Source: Vespa crabro (lineage: Eukaryota > Arthropoda > Insecta > Hymenoptera > Vespidae). From it: 64,000 nt of DNA. Below are positions 41,001 to 52,290 of the stretch, piece by piece. The notes under the pieces are model-generated. The model saw only the letters and a list, made by a program, of their open reading frames with translations, was not told the origin of the DNA and did no database searches. The stretch spans positions 917,501 to 981,500 of the forward strand of contig NC_060960.1 of NCBI RefSeq assembly GCF_910589235.1. The letters are read 5' to 3'. The translations under genes and the position numbers were made by a program. Positions within the stretch are counted from its first letter, which is position 1; the number at the start of each line of letters is the position of its first letter.

Positions 41001-42458
41001 ATGACTGAAGAAACTGTAGAAATCGAAGCATTGTCCATAAATGGAACAGACGTCGAAGAAGATGTTGTAACACCGTGGAATGTTACGAGTAAAAATGATA
41101 CTGGAATTGATTATGATAAATTAATAAGTAAGTTGTGAATTATGTATTTCATGTGATAAGAAATTTTTTAGATTTATAATTAGAATTTTTTAATCACTCG
41201 ACATTACTAAATTTTTATAAGTATGTTTTTGTAAAATTTTCCAGTTTTGTCAATTTTATATTGAAATATTCATATTGTTTCAGAGAGATTTGGAAGTTCC
41301 AAGGTAGATGATGAATTAATAACTAGATTTGAAAAGATTACACAAAAAAGGCCTCATCATTTTTTAAGAAGAGGAATATTTTTTTCGCACCGTGATATGC
41401 ACACTATATTAAATCTTTATGAACAAGGAAAACTGTTCTACCTTTATACGGGTAGAGGTCCTAGTTCAGATTCTATGCATTTAGGACATTTAATACCATT
41501 TATGTTTTGCAAATGGTTACAAGATGTCTTTGATGTTCCTTTGGTGATACAATTGACGGATGATGAAAAAGCTATATGGAAAAACATAGATATAGAAAGT
41601 GCTATTAAGTTAGCGTATAATAATGCAAAAGATATTATTGCTTGCGGCTTTAATCCAGCTAAAACATTTATCTTTTCAAATTTAGAACACATTGGAAATA
41701 ATCCAGCTTTTTATCAAAATATGATTAGGATACAACGTTCTGTTACATACAATCAAGTGAAAGGTATATTTGGCTTTGGTGATAGTGATCCTATTGGAAA
41801 GATTGCCTTCCCGCCAACTCAGGCTGCTCCGGCAATTTCTGGAACATTTCCTTTTATTTTTCAAAATAAGAAAGTTGCTTGTTTGATACCATGTGCTATA
41901 GATCAAGATCCATACTTTCGGATGACAAGAGATGTAATGCCTAAAATTGGATATCCTAAACCTGCTCTGTTACACTCCACTTTTTTCCCAGCATTGCAAG
42001 GTTCTAAAACAAAAATGTCTGCAAGCGATAGCAACACAGCAGTATTTCTAACAGACACACCCAAGCAAATAAAGAATAAAATTAATAAGTATGCATTTTC
42101 TGGTGGGCAAGCAACTATAGAAGAACACAGACGACTAGGTGGAAACTGTGAAGTAGATGTATCCTATCAGTGGCTACGATTTTTCTTAGAAGATGATGAA
42201 AAATTAAAAAAAATCAGAGAAGTAAGTTTTTCCTCATAAATAACTTTATTGTTTTACAATTTCCGAATAATCATACGATTTAAATATTTCTAGGGATATA
42301 CTAGCGGACAGATTCTCTCAGGAGAAATAAAAAAAGAGTTAATCGAAGTATTACAACCTCTCGTTGTTAAACATCAAGAAGCTAGAAGTAAAATAACAGA
42401 TGAAATTTTAAAGGAGTTCATGACTCCGCGAGATTTATGTTTTATAAGTAAAACTTAA
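41001..42458 (+). CDS. TrpRS: Tryptophanyl-tRNA synthetase, cytoplasmic
   Basis: Charges tRNA-Trp with tryptophan for cytosolic translation. Three exons: 41001-41127, 41284-42221, 42294-42458; 409 residues. Class I signatures are present: HLGH at 108-111 for HIGH, and KMSAS from Lys286 for KMSKS. Other strongly conserved stretches are RRGIFFSHRD, FYLYTGRGPSS, VIQLTDDEK, CAIDQDPYFRMTRDV and FSGGQATIEEH, which together identify the eukaryotic cytosolic enzyme. The first exon encodes only an acidic lead (EALSINGTDVEEDVV) before the core start PWNV. The WHEP domain found at the N-terminus of the vertebrate enzyme is not encoded here; an isoform from another upstream exon cannot be excluded. The large middle exon (938 bases) is unusual for this window. 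Confidence 0.96.
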
Positions 42459-43412
42459 TTCTTAGACAACTAGAACATTTGCACGAAATGTCCTTATTCG
42501 CAAGCTGTATTAAATTATTGTTAACTTTTAATTAATTTATCATTAAACAGCACATGTGTAGAGGCGTCTTTATACAGTATCTGGGCCTTAAGGAAGTTTT
42601 CAATGTTAATAAAATTAATTTAATTTTTCGATGATCCACGTTTATTCATAAAACCCATGCTGTTAATCTTTTCCTTTTACGTGACTACAGATATATGTAT
42701 GTAACCCCAATATATGGATAAATTACGATATCGTAAGTTAACAAGTAAGTAATATCAAATGAAAATTTATGAAAGATCACGATTTTTAGTTGTAGAAGTG
42801 TGAAACATATGTTTCATCTTAAATATTCGAAATATAGCTACGATAGAAAATATCGTAGTACGAAAAACTTCCATCCTTCCGTTAGCAAACGATTCGGCCA
42901 AGAAGCTTTTCAATTGGATGGACTTAGCCGCAAGAAAACATTTTGGTGGTACGAGGAATGGGGATCTTCTATGAGGATGTAGATCAAGTAAAGCCAGCGA
43001 TGTGAAGATATCTCAACGGAAATTCGATGATATAGTATGTTGGTGTTGGGTGGATGGAAAAACTAGGATTGGAGGAGATAGAAGAAGAGAAGAAGGAGAG
43101 ATAAAGAGAGGGCAAGGAAATGCAAATGGAGAAGTCCAGTGTTTCCAGCACTCTTCGAAAATTGCGTAGCAGAGCCAGCATTTTATATCAAACAGTTCAA
43201 TGTTTGTCGAGTAACCAGAGCCAATTTTGTTCGATAGTTATTTTCCGTGCCAACCCTTTTCCAAGCTTTATGTTGATATTATTCTCAGACCTTCGGATAA
43301 TAACGAACTTATCGAGTATTATTTATATTGAAAGGCTTATAAACCAATCGAATGTGGAAGAGATCGAATAATAATCGGCCCTCTCCATATGTATTTATGT
43401 ATCTACTACATA

Positions 43413-43428
43413 GTATGTATATATATAC

Positions 43429-43469
<41 letters not shown>

Positions 43470-43490
43470 CGTACATATATATAAACATTA
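43413..43490. repeat. TA-rich microsatellite
   Basis: Interrupted TATA/TACATA repeat; the frames that cross it on both strands give Tyr/Ile strings typical of translated repeat. Confidence 0.85.
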
Positions 43491-43878
43491 TATATACACA
43501 CACACACATCTGTGGGTGTAAAGATATATCGAAGAGCATTTCTTTTTTGTTCTTTGTATATTCTATGGAGACGAATAAATATTTATATCATTTTTATCGA
43601 GGGGGTTGTGGAAAAGAACGAGCTTTGTAATAACGTTGAGACTGAAGGCCAGCAAGTGACAGAGAAACAATGGCTAAAAGGATTTCGCAATAAAGTCATC
43701 CCCGACTATCTTTATTACTAGCAAAGTGTATATTCATCGCAAAAGATTCTATGGAAAATCTTTACCATGAGAGTTTGCGTTAATATTACGTATATACATA
43801 TGTGTCACAAGAGATCGTAAAAGTATGTAAAATCGAGATAATTATATTTTTTTTAGTGCATCGTTCTATTTGGTAAGT

Positions 43879-43888
43879 ACACACACAC

Positions 43889-43954
<66 letters not shown>
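43879..43954. repeat. Compound (CA)n(TA)n microsatellite
   Basis: A short CA run continues directly into about 65 bases of TA. It lies 20 bases before the first copy of a 110-bp direct repeat. Confidence 0.9.
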
Positions 43955-43957
<3 letters not shown>

Positions 43958-43974
43958 ACTATTTTATATGTTTA

Positions 43975-44084
43975 AATCTGTTTTATTTCTTTCAGTTATT
44001 CTTTTTCAAAACGTTGAGTCCCGATTTATGTGAATACTTCTCGCGAGAAAACGTACGACGACCATGTTACGGGAATATTTTTTA
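43975..44084 (+). repeat. 110-bp direct repeat, copy 1
   Basis: Begins AATCTGTTTTATTTCTT and contains GAGTCCCGATTTATGTGAAT and ACTTCTCGCGAGA; ends GGGAATATTTTTTA. A nearly identical copy lies at 45010-45118 in the same orientation, with small differences. This copy is outside the mariner-like element and is probably a fragment of a related, older insertion. Confidence 0.8.
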
Positions 44085-44334
44085 CGGTAGAGAAAGAATA
44101 AAACTTATATAATTTCTCAGAAGTAACTGCGTCTCTCTCTTGACTGTCCTCCTCCCGTGGCAGTCGTTATAGTTACACCGTATATTCTCTTGAAACAATG
44201 GCGTGGTGGCAAAACAAAGGGATAAGCGAGAAAAAAGGTCAAAGACGAGACCGGTGAAATATAATAATACTTGCGGAGCGAGAAAGCTCACGTTTCATCG
44301 TAGCGGTTTAACCCTCTCTATATATATACATGTA

Positions 44335-45203
44335 CAGGGTGAGTTTTTTGAATTAAAATATCTAAATATCTCGATAACAACGTATTTAAAAAAGTTTGAA
44401 ACAAAAGTTGTTTTATTTTGTTTTATTTAGCAAACATAACAGCATTATTTATTTTTGATATTGTGGACGTTTTCATGGTTATTTGAAGGTCAACTTTATA
44501 TTTTTATGTGGAAACCTATAATTTTTGAAACGGAATCTTAGTTCAAGTAAAAAAACGAACAATTTTTATCTAAAACATTTTTTTATATTGTCTCTATTTT
44601 CTATGATCTTTAACATTGTTTAAATAAAAAACTATGGCAAGTAAAAATATAAAAAGAATAGATATCTTTATGTAGAAAAATATTAATAAATATTCAAAAT
44701 GCCGGCCATTAATTTCGATACACAAGACAGGATAGGACTAGATACGATAACAGGATAAGGTCGACTACGCTCAGGTTGGCTCGGGTCAGTTATTCCGATT
44801 GGTCAGTGGTCGATACCGATTATTTTCTAAACGATGCATAGTAGCAATTTTTTATCAAATATGAATTTGATTGGGAATGATCATTACTATATAAATATGC
44901 AAGAAAATTATAAGTATCTATTTAAAAATATTATATTCACTTTCATAACTGCAGAAGGTCATGAGTAAAAAAGAGATGTTTATGTGCATTTTGTAGCTGA
45001 ATTTTTTTTAATCTGTTTTATTTCTTCCAGTTATTTTTTTCCAAAACGCTGAGTCCCGATTTATGTGAATACTTCTCGCGAGAGAATGTACAATGACCAT
45101 ATACGGGAATATTTTTTAAGAACCATGCGAATTTTTTCTAATAAACTTTCTCGTAATTTCAACCAGTTGTGAGATATTTGGATATCTATGGATAGACACC
45201 CTG
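44335..45203. mobile_element. Non-autonomous Tc1/mariner-like element (MITE)
   Basis: The 869-bp segment begins CAGGGTG and ends CACCCTG, its reverse complement, with TA on both sides as target duplication (44333-44334 and 45204-45205). Further in, the ends share an imperfect inverted block, ATATCTAAATATCTC on the left and ATATCCAAATATCTC as the reverse complement on the right, at slightly different distances from the tips. There is no transposase-like reading frame, so it would need enzyme from elsewhere. TA duplication and CAG-type tips point to the Tc1/mariner superfamily; the family is not known. It contains copy 2 of the 110-bp repeat near its right end. Confidence 0.65.
45010..45118 (+). 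repeat. 110-bp direct repeat, copy 2 (inside the element)
   Basis: Partner of the copy at 43975-44084, about 1,035 bases downstream, differing at a handful of positions (for example AAAACGCTGAG for AAAACGTTGAG, and GAGAATGTACAATGACC for GAAAACGTACGACGACC). Confidence 0.8.
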
Positions 45204-45205
45204 TA

Positions 45206-46282
45206 TATATTTACATCTCTCTCGCTCCATCCCTCATTCTTACACTTTGTCTCTCTCTTTTTTTTCTATTCGTGGAATAATTTCGGAGATACTGACAATA
45301 AGTTAAAAGAGCTGTTTCGAGGGTGAATGCGTAGAGCACGTCGACGTCTCTATATCGTAAATTATTTTCTTCTCGGACGTGTATCCGTGTAGCGATAAAT
45401 TCAGGATATCATTTTTCGACGTTGTTCTATGATTTATTCGACATAGCCATCGTCATCGTGAACTCCAGATTCTATTTTCCAATCGTGATATATATATATA
45501 TATATATACACAATATAGTTTTAAATCAGTATATCTATATTTTTTTTAGACGAATCATTGCTTTTTATTTTTTCCTAACAAAATGTCCTGAAATTGTAAA
45601 CAAATTTTGAGAAGGAAAATATCCTTTTAATGTATATAACAATTAAAAATCTGGGTATTTCATAAATAAGACGAACTCTTAAGCTCTTCATATCAGTTTC
45701 TACTATATTCCGAATATTTGTTTCTTTCTCTGTTGATAAATGCTTAGAATACAAGCATATTTTTTATTCACTGCGTGAATGATTCCGTCCAATAAAAGAA
45801 AATATTCTTTTACGGTCTTCCCACGATAGCACGTGCTTAAGGCGCGAAAGAACATCTCATCCCCTATTAGCCCAAATTCCAGTGCGTGGCGTTTAGTTAT
45901 ATTGTAGGTAGTGGTATAGCGATGTGTTACGTTTTCGTAACCCTTACCAAATGTGATCCTCGACGGTTTAATGTTCCTGGATTTGCCTTGGGTAGTTGTA
46001 AGGATGATACATCTATGGTATACATTAAGCTACTGTGTTTGGCTTTTCTATTAGGCTAATCAAGACCGTGACTGTGAATACACGGAGTAGATGCTATGTA
46101 TAGAGAGGAATATGGTTTGGAAGAAGGACTCTCACCTCCCCCCTTTACACTCCCATCATACACCCTCTTGATACCCTCTTTGCACCCTGCACGTCGTCTC
46201 TGTCTTGTCTATGTGCTACCATGGTCGCGTATCCATGGCGAAATCGATGCCCTCACGAGAACAGTGTTGAAGCAAGCCTGAG
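45206..46282. other. Non-coding, mixed composition
   Basis: No gene seen. The part at about 45800-46080 is non-repetitive and less A/T-rich than its surroundings and would be a good place to look for a conserved regulatory element or an untranslated exon; I cannot show either. Confidence 0.4.
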
Positions 46283-46287
46283 TGAGA

Positions 46288-46354
<67 letters not shown>

Positions 46355-46359
46355 AGAGA

Positions 46360-46410
<51 letters not shown>
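46283..46410 (+). repeat. (GA)n microsatellite
   Basis: About 128 bases of GA with a central GAAA-type variation, purines on the + strand. It generates spurious Arg-Glu and Ser-Leu reading frames on all sides. Confidence 0.95.
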
Positions 46411-46413
<3 letters not shown>

Positions 46414-48272
46414 GGATAACGTGAACATGTCGATATCTCAACTAACATCGAGGATACGCACGCGGAATCCAGCGACGTCAAACCTTTGCTCTTGTATATC
46501 GACGCTATGTCGTTCAGGTACATGCAACTCAGCTTCGTTTTATTCCGATGCCGTTCGTGCGATTGACGTGCTACAATGATGACTTTACCTACCTCTGAGA
46601 GTCAGATTATTCGATCTATATATGTATATATATATGTATGTATTTATATGTATATGGAAGTATATAGAGTGGATGTAAATGATTAATATAAATTTTATGA
46701 GGCTGATTAGAATTTGTTTGAAAAAAGATGTATGGTGATAGAGATAATCGCGGTATGTGACCATCTTTACTTATATTTTCTTGAAAATATTAAGTATTTA
46801 ATTATTAAATTATCGAGGAAATGATTATTAAAATATTTTCAAGATTGCAGTTTATTTATAGATTTTACCACGAATTAAACGAAATAAAATTAGAGCAAAT
46901 TTTCAAAATGCAAAACCAATGAAAATTTTCAAGCAATTAATATTCATTTACTTACGTGTTACACAGTTCACCCTATATATTTGCTTTCGATAATTCCATA
47001 ATAACGACGAATACGCCTTAAACAACATGTTCTCCCCCTTTCTCTCTCTCTTCCTCCCTCTCTTTCTCTCTTCGTTCGCATTACAAAATATTGTTCATGA
47101 TGGGTTGAGCAACAGCAATAAAATGAATTTCACCTCAGCGAAATACCCGAGCATTTGATTATTCGAACAATTCCTGGTATCGTTGTTTTTGTTTCCCTTA
47201 ACATAATGCAAATAGTCATTATCGTTGATTTTTACGGATGTGCCTGTATTTCCGTGTAATTTCATATTTCCGCGAATAAATTCGCAAAGTTGAAGGTCGC
47301 GAGAATTTAATTCGTTTCATCGACGTGTGAAATCTGGCGGCATTTTTTCAACTCGCACGAAACGATTTTCACACGTTTTCAGAGGATTCAAATCGAGCGT
47401 GGTTGAATTTTATTACTATTAAAATATTAACGTTCAGGATTAAAACGTGGAAATATGTGTGTACACATACGTACGCACATACTCACACACACACATGCGA
47501 AATAAAAAAACACACGAGAGAAATATTAATCGTTGATGGCACGAACTCTCGTATTAAAGTCATTATCTTTTAACGAAAATGACGCTCTTGTTCCGTGTTA
47601 ATCCGAATCAACGTGTATTTTAAAAGTTACGTTCGTTTCAATGTTTATCTTCTCAACGCTTTCACGAGACATGTTTCTTTTTCTTTTTTCTTTTCATTAT
47701 TTTTTTCTTGGAGTATCTCGTGACTATTTTGCTTGAATCAGGACGTTCCTTACTCGGTATAGAAGTCAAATAGAACAGAGGACCGAGAAAGAAAGAAGTA
47801 GAGCGTGAGGAAGAGAAAGAGAGAGAGATAGAGGGAGAGGAAGCGGGAGAGATAGATGTAACATTCCAAGGACATTCCTAGAAATTCGCGGGACTTAGAA
47901 AATTTGTAACTTTATAACTTTGGCAATTTCGGTACGCTCAACGGCCACGACGAGAAAGTATTAAGTAGGGTGATGTATGTCAGCAATATACTTAAGGCGA
48001 ATGTCCGTTGGGATTTTAAAGCTGACACTTTGGATCAACGTTCTTCCACGAGAGGTCTTGCAGGACTTTGCTCGCGTAATAAGGCAGGGATATTTTTAAG
48101 AGCGTAAAAATATGAATCATTATGCTTCATTTCGATCTCATGTTTCGACCTATTTTCTATCTGCATCTATTTTATTCCCTACTCAAGAGTGAAAAAAGAG
48201 ATCCTCTTCGTAGAACTAAAACGTAACTTTTTTGATGTTAGTTGAATTTAGTTTTATAATATTCCAAAAATA

Positions 48273-48309
<37 letters not shown>

Positions 48310-49015
48310 GAAATATGCAATGTCAGAGATTATGATCGTTGATGAATAGATAAGGAAGGTAACGATGTTTCCGATTAGCATAAGGGCTTATAACTACCCA
48401 AGGACACATCGTTTGAGGAACCGATCCAAATGAGATAAGGATACCGTTAACAAATCTTTTCTCAAATCGTGAATAAAAGAGAAACGAACATAAACGGATG
48501 GTAGTTTTTTCTCTCTCTTTTTCCCTCGTATCGTTTATGACCGATTATAAATTTTTTCCACTATAAAAGCTAAAGGGTTGGGATTTTATAATGGAAGATA
48601 TATACCACTGATAAGTTTCTCAAATTAAAAAGTAAACGCGCGCGGCCGTGGGTCGAGCCTAATGAATCTCGTTTAAGGACTTTAATTATCGTAGCGTAAA
48701 ATGTATATTTTAAAGGCTTGATTATCATAGTTCTCCACATCGAACAAATACGTACATATATCGCGGACTAATTTTTCAACATATTTATAGAACGTAAGTA
48801 TGTATGTATATATGTACGTATATAGACTTATAATAGTTAACGACAATTTGCAAATGACGTCAAAAATTTTAGTGAGATAAAAAATTCATATATACATAGG
48901 TATGTATACATACATAGATACATATATGTATATTTTGGATAAAATGTTCGGTGGAAAAGTTGGAATTATTTCGAAATTGTATGAGGTGAGAGATTTGTAC
49001 ACGAGAGAAAATGGT
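46411..49015. other. Non-coding spacer with short GA tracts
   Basis: No convincing exon. Short GA-rich tracts at about 47789-47856 and 48273-48307. The stretch at 47870-48110 is unique and mixed in composition, but has no long open frame. Confidence 0.45.
48273..48307 (+). repeat. (GA)n microsatellite
   Basis: About 35 bases of GA, purines on the + strand. Confidence 0.85.
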
Positions 49016-49046
49016 GAGAGAAAGAGAGATAAAGAAAGAAAAAGAG

Positions 49047-49098
<52 letters not shown>

Positions 49099-49116
49099 AG
49101 AGAGAGAAAGAGAGAA
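49016..49116 (+). repeat. (GA)n / GAAA microsatellite
   Basis: About 100 bases of GA with GAAA interruptions, purines on the + strand. Confidence 0.9.
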
Positions 49117-49733
49117 AATAAAAAAATAAAAAATATATGATAGGAAGCAAGAGCTCACGACACATCTCATTGCGAGGCGGTTTTATCTTCTCCGTTTTGA
49201 CGATCGACTTTATCGGAAGTTCAAAATAAAATAATATTTTCGTTGGATACGTGTGTTTTTCGTTTTTCCAGTAATTGGCAGCGACGATGTACGCTTTCAC
49301 AATGACTGGACGTTATTGCGTGGATACTTCACGCTCGATTTTCGAGTGTCAATTAAAATATGTGATGGGAAATGTCGAAACAATGCATCTGCCAGTTAAC
49401 TGTACCCACGAGAATATCGAGCCCCGATCGAGCTATCGACCAACACGAGCAGACGGCTGCATTTTACTTCTCTTTCTATCTATCTCTCTTTTACTTTTTC
49501 CGCTATTTCTTTTAAAATCAAGTTTGTTTTTTAACACATTGAACCATCGTTTCGAACGCAATGTTAAAGCACGTTGTGATTTTAATAAATCAGTAACGGA
49601 AGTCAGGAAGACGGAACATCGCTTGGTAAAGAGTAGTCGAGAGTATAACAAAGTTTATTTGCTATGTAATTTCCAAAAATTGAAATATTAAGTTAGGCAT
49701 GGTATCAGTTTATTTTTGTATATTTGTATAATT

Positions 49734-49734
<1 letters not shown>

Positions 49735-49771
<37 letters not shown>
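49735..49771. repeat. (TA)n microsatellite
   Basis: About 36 bases of pure TA in otherwise A/T-rich DNA. Confidence 0.85.
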
Positions 49772-49774
<3 letters not shown>

Positions 49775-52139
49775 AAATTTTATCTAATTATTATTTTTTA
49801 AACGTAAAAAATGTAAAGAACACAAATCTAATATTATTAAAGAAATAATTCTTTTATGTTTGTATATTTGTATATTTGTCAATTATATTTTGAAAATATC
49901 CGAGCTTAAGAATTTTGATAAAATGGAGTGAATATTTTTGTGATAATGTATGTCCATTTTACATTTAGACTACTGCTTTTATTTATATTCTCTGTGATTT
50001 ATAAATCATGACTATATAGTTATATATGCTAACATAAGAGCAGGGCCCCGTTGAAAGGCATACGTCACTATGATAGGTAAACAATACAAGGAATAAAACA
50101 TCCGTTGTTTCTGTTTTAGTTATTCACGCAGTTTCGCATTAGCTACCGAACGCATTGCTTCTGTATGGTAGAGTGTTAAACATCCGAGAGAAAATACAGA
50201 AAATAACAAATACTTCCATGATATATTTTTATTTTATTCGACCTACACCCTCATTCATTGCAAATAAATCGTGTTTATACGATTTTAATATCCCTCAATT
50301 AGTACAAATAATCGAAGTTGTGGGTATTACAAAGTCAAATTTAATCGGTTATTGGACGTAACTTTTTCAAAGGAGAAGTTCGTTCACGAGACAATCCCTT
50401 ATTCAGGTACGTTATTCACGTTCTATCAAAGGCACCGCCGATTTCAGGAGAGAGGAACCAGAAAGAAAGCAGAAGGTAAGCAGGCAGAGAGGCAAGTAAG
50501 CAGTGAGCAGACAATCGAACAGGCAAGGTCGACAGTCATCGAAAAGGTCCCATGAATGGTTTCTGAACGGACATGCGATAGCCGACGGTTCAGAAAAGAA
50601 AAGAGGTAGTGTAACAGAAGGATTCTCTTTCGATCCCTCTTCTATAGATCGTCGCGGCAGATCGTCATTCTCGATAAGAAGGATCTTAGTAATGTAGCTG
50701 TCTGGCCGTTTAATTAAGGAATCTCGAGAATATCGCTATTCACAATTTACGGTATACTTACAGTAAGATGAAACGTTCGGATATTCGGTTGAATCTAAAC
50801 GATTCCAGATGGATGCTTATGAGTACGAGATCAACGCTGTAGAGAACAATGATTTCTAATCGGCTTTCGAGGGTCCGTTTGTACAAGCCATGACCTACCA
50901 ATATGTTCTCCGTTAAGCGGAGCTAACTGGATAATTACTTTGGATATGATGCGATTGTTAACAGCTGACGTCTTGCGTATCAATGTCTTTCGCATAAATT
51001 TTGGAAGATCTCATAGCGAGATTGTTTATCGATAGTTCAACGATAAAGGTTGAGTTTCTTGATCGAACGTAAATTGATTTTTCTATTTTTTGCCGTGAAC
51101 CGATTTTATCGAGTTTAACATCACGAAATATTACCAGCATATTTCTCTCCTCTTTCGTGATGGTTTAGAAACGGAAAGTGTCTGCTCGTTCGCCGAGAGC
51201 TTATCTCGTCTCTTCAAATTATTTTCCCATAATAAGCCTTTCATGACTTACCAAGCGTGGTATTGAAAGGGCAGTGATAGAGCGAGAGTGAGAAGGTGGA
51301 TGTAGGAGAGAGAGAAAGAGAGATAGCAGGTGGTAATATGGTAATAAGGTCTCGAACCTGTTTACGGTTATCTCTTCTCCTGATAGGGAAAAGGAGAGCA
51401 TCCACGGATTTCAAACTGGTCGAACTGCTCTGGCAAGGCTGAACGTTGTAAGAAATCCGATATGCTTTTCCGTTCTCTTTTAGTATATATATATAGGTAT
51501 ACATACATACTCACGTACGTAAGAAACGCGTTCGTTAATTAAAAACCAACGATCCGAAAAGAATTAAAAAACCACGATTAAGAATTATAGAATGGATAAG
51601 ATTACGAGAAATACTGATATTACATGACCAGTAGTCGTACTTGAATATCGAGTATGCAAGAAAAGTTCGAATATCAATCTTGTTAAAGAGCAATGGATAG
51701 ATCCCATAGATAAAAAGAGAATTTCTCACTCATGGGGATACTTGAATTTCTCTTCAGTGAATCTTCAACAATATCCTACCTATGGCAATATGCTAGATAA
51801 GAAAGCACAGCGGCAAATATATCGGCATATTTATTTATTTTATATTTATTTTTCATCCTCAATCAAAAACCTTATCATGAAAGCAATTTCTGTCGACTCC
51901 GAGGGAAAATTCATTTTGTTTTAGACAGATATCCACATGCGTTTCGTATCATTATCAGTTACAAAATTCTTTTGGCAATTTCTTTTTTTTTTCTACTTTT
52001 ACTTCTCGTACGTGGGCCTAAACATTGCGAGCTTTGAAAACGAAGAAAAATTTCAAGATATACAATGAGATGCCTTTCTCGGACGAATAAAGTCGGTTAA
52101 AAAGAAAAATTACATAACGTAGGTACGTACGTATATTAT

Positions 52140-52290
52140 GTGTATCTACCTAGTATTACACATGTACATTGTGTATATGCGAATATGTATATGCATGTAG
52201 ATATATAGGTATGCATATATATGTGTATATATATGTGTGTATGTGTATACATATGTGATATATATATATATGTATATATATATTATAATC
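52140..52290. repeat. TATG/TA-rich low-complexity tract
   Basis: Alternating purine-pyrimidine sequence built of GTATATG, TACATGT and TATATA units. Frames crossing it give Tyr/Ile/His strings and are not genes. Confidence 0.7.

Larger units (their letters stand above)
42459..43974. other. Non-coding spacer with TA tracts
   Basis: Region after TrpRS. It holds the TrpRS 3' end, then unremarkable mixed sequence, then TA-rich tracts at about 43413-43490 and a CA-then-TA tract at 43879-43954. Frames at 42800-43720 have no domain and shift at repeats. No gene called. Confidence 0.5.

Noticed and set aside
43413..43954. TA tracts as a CRISPR-like or tandem satellite array
   Set aside because: Simple dinucleotide repeats without regular spacers; this is a eukaryotic genome.
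44040..44060. TCTCGCGAGA palindrome as a promoter element
   Set aside because: It resembles a known vertebrate-type promoter motif but occurs within the duplicated repeat, twice, with no gene attached.
46209..46523. Overlapping Ser-Leu, Arg-Glu and Leu-Ser reading frames on both strands
   Set aside because: They are translations of the GA microsatellite in different phases; the same pattern recurs at 48869-49300, 55209-55476, 56671-56947 and 57413-57951.
49275..49691. 138-codon open frame on the + strand
   Set aside because: No domain, no paralogous feel, no splice or promoter context; G+C-rich patches make long chance frames more likely.
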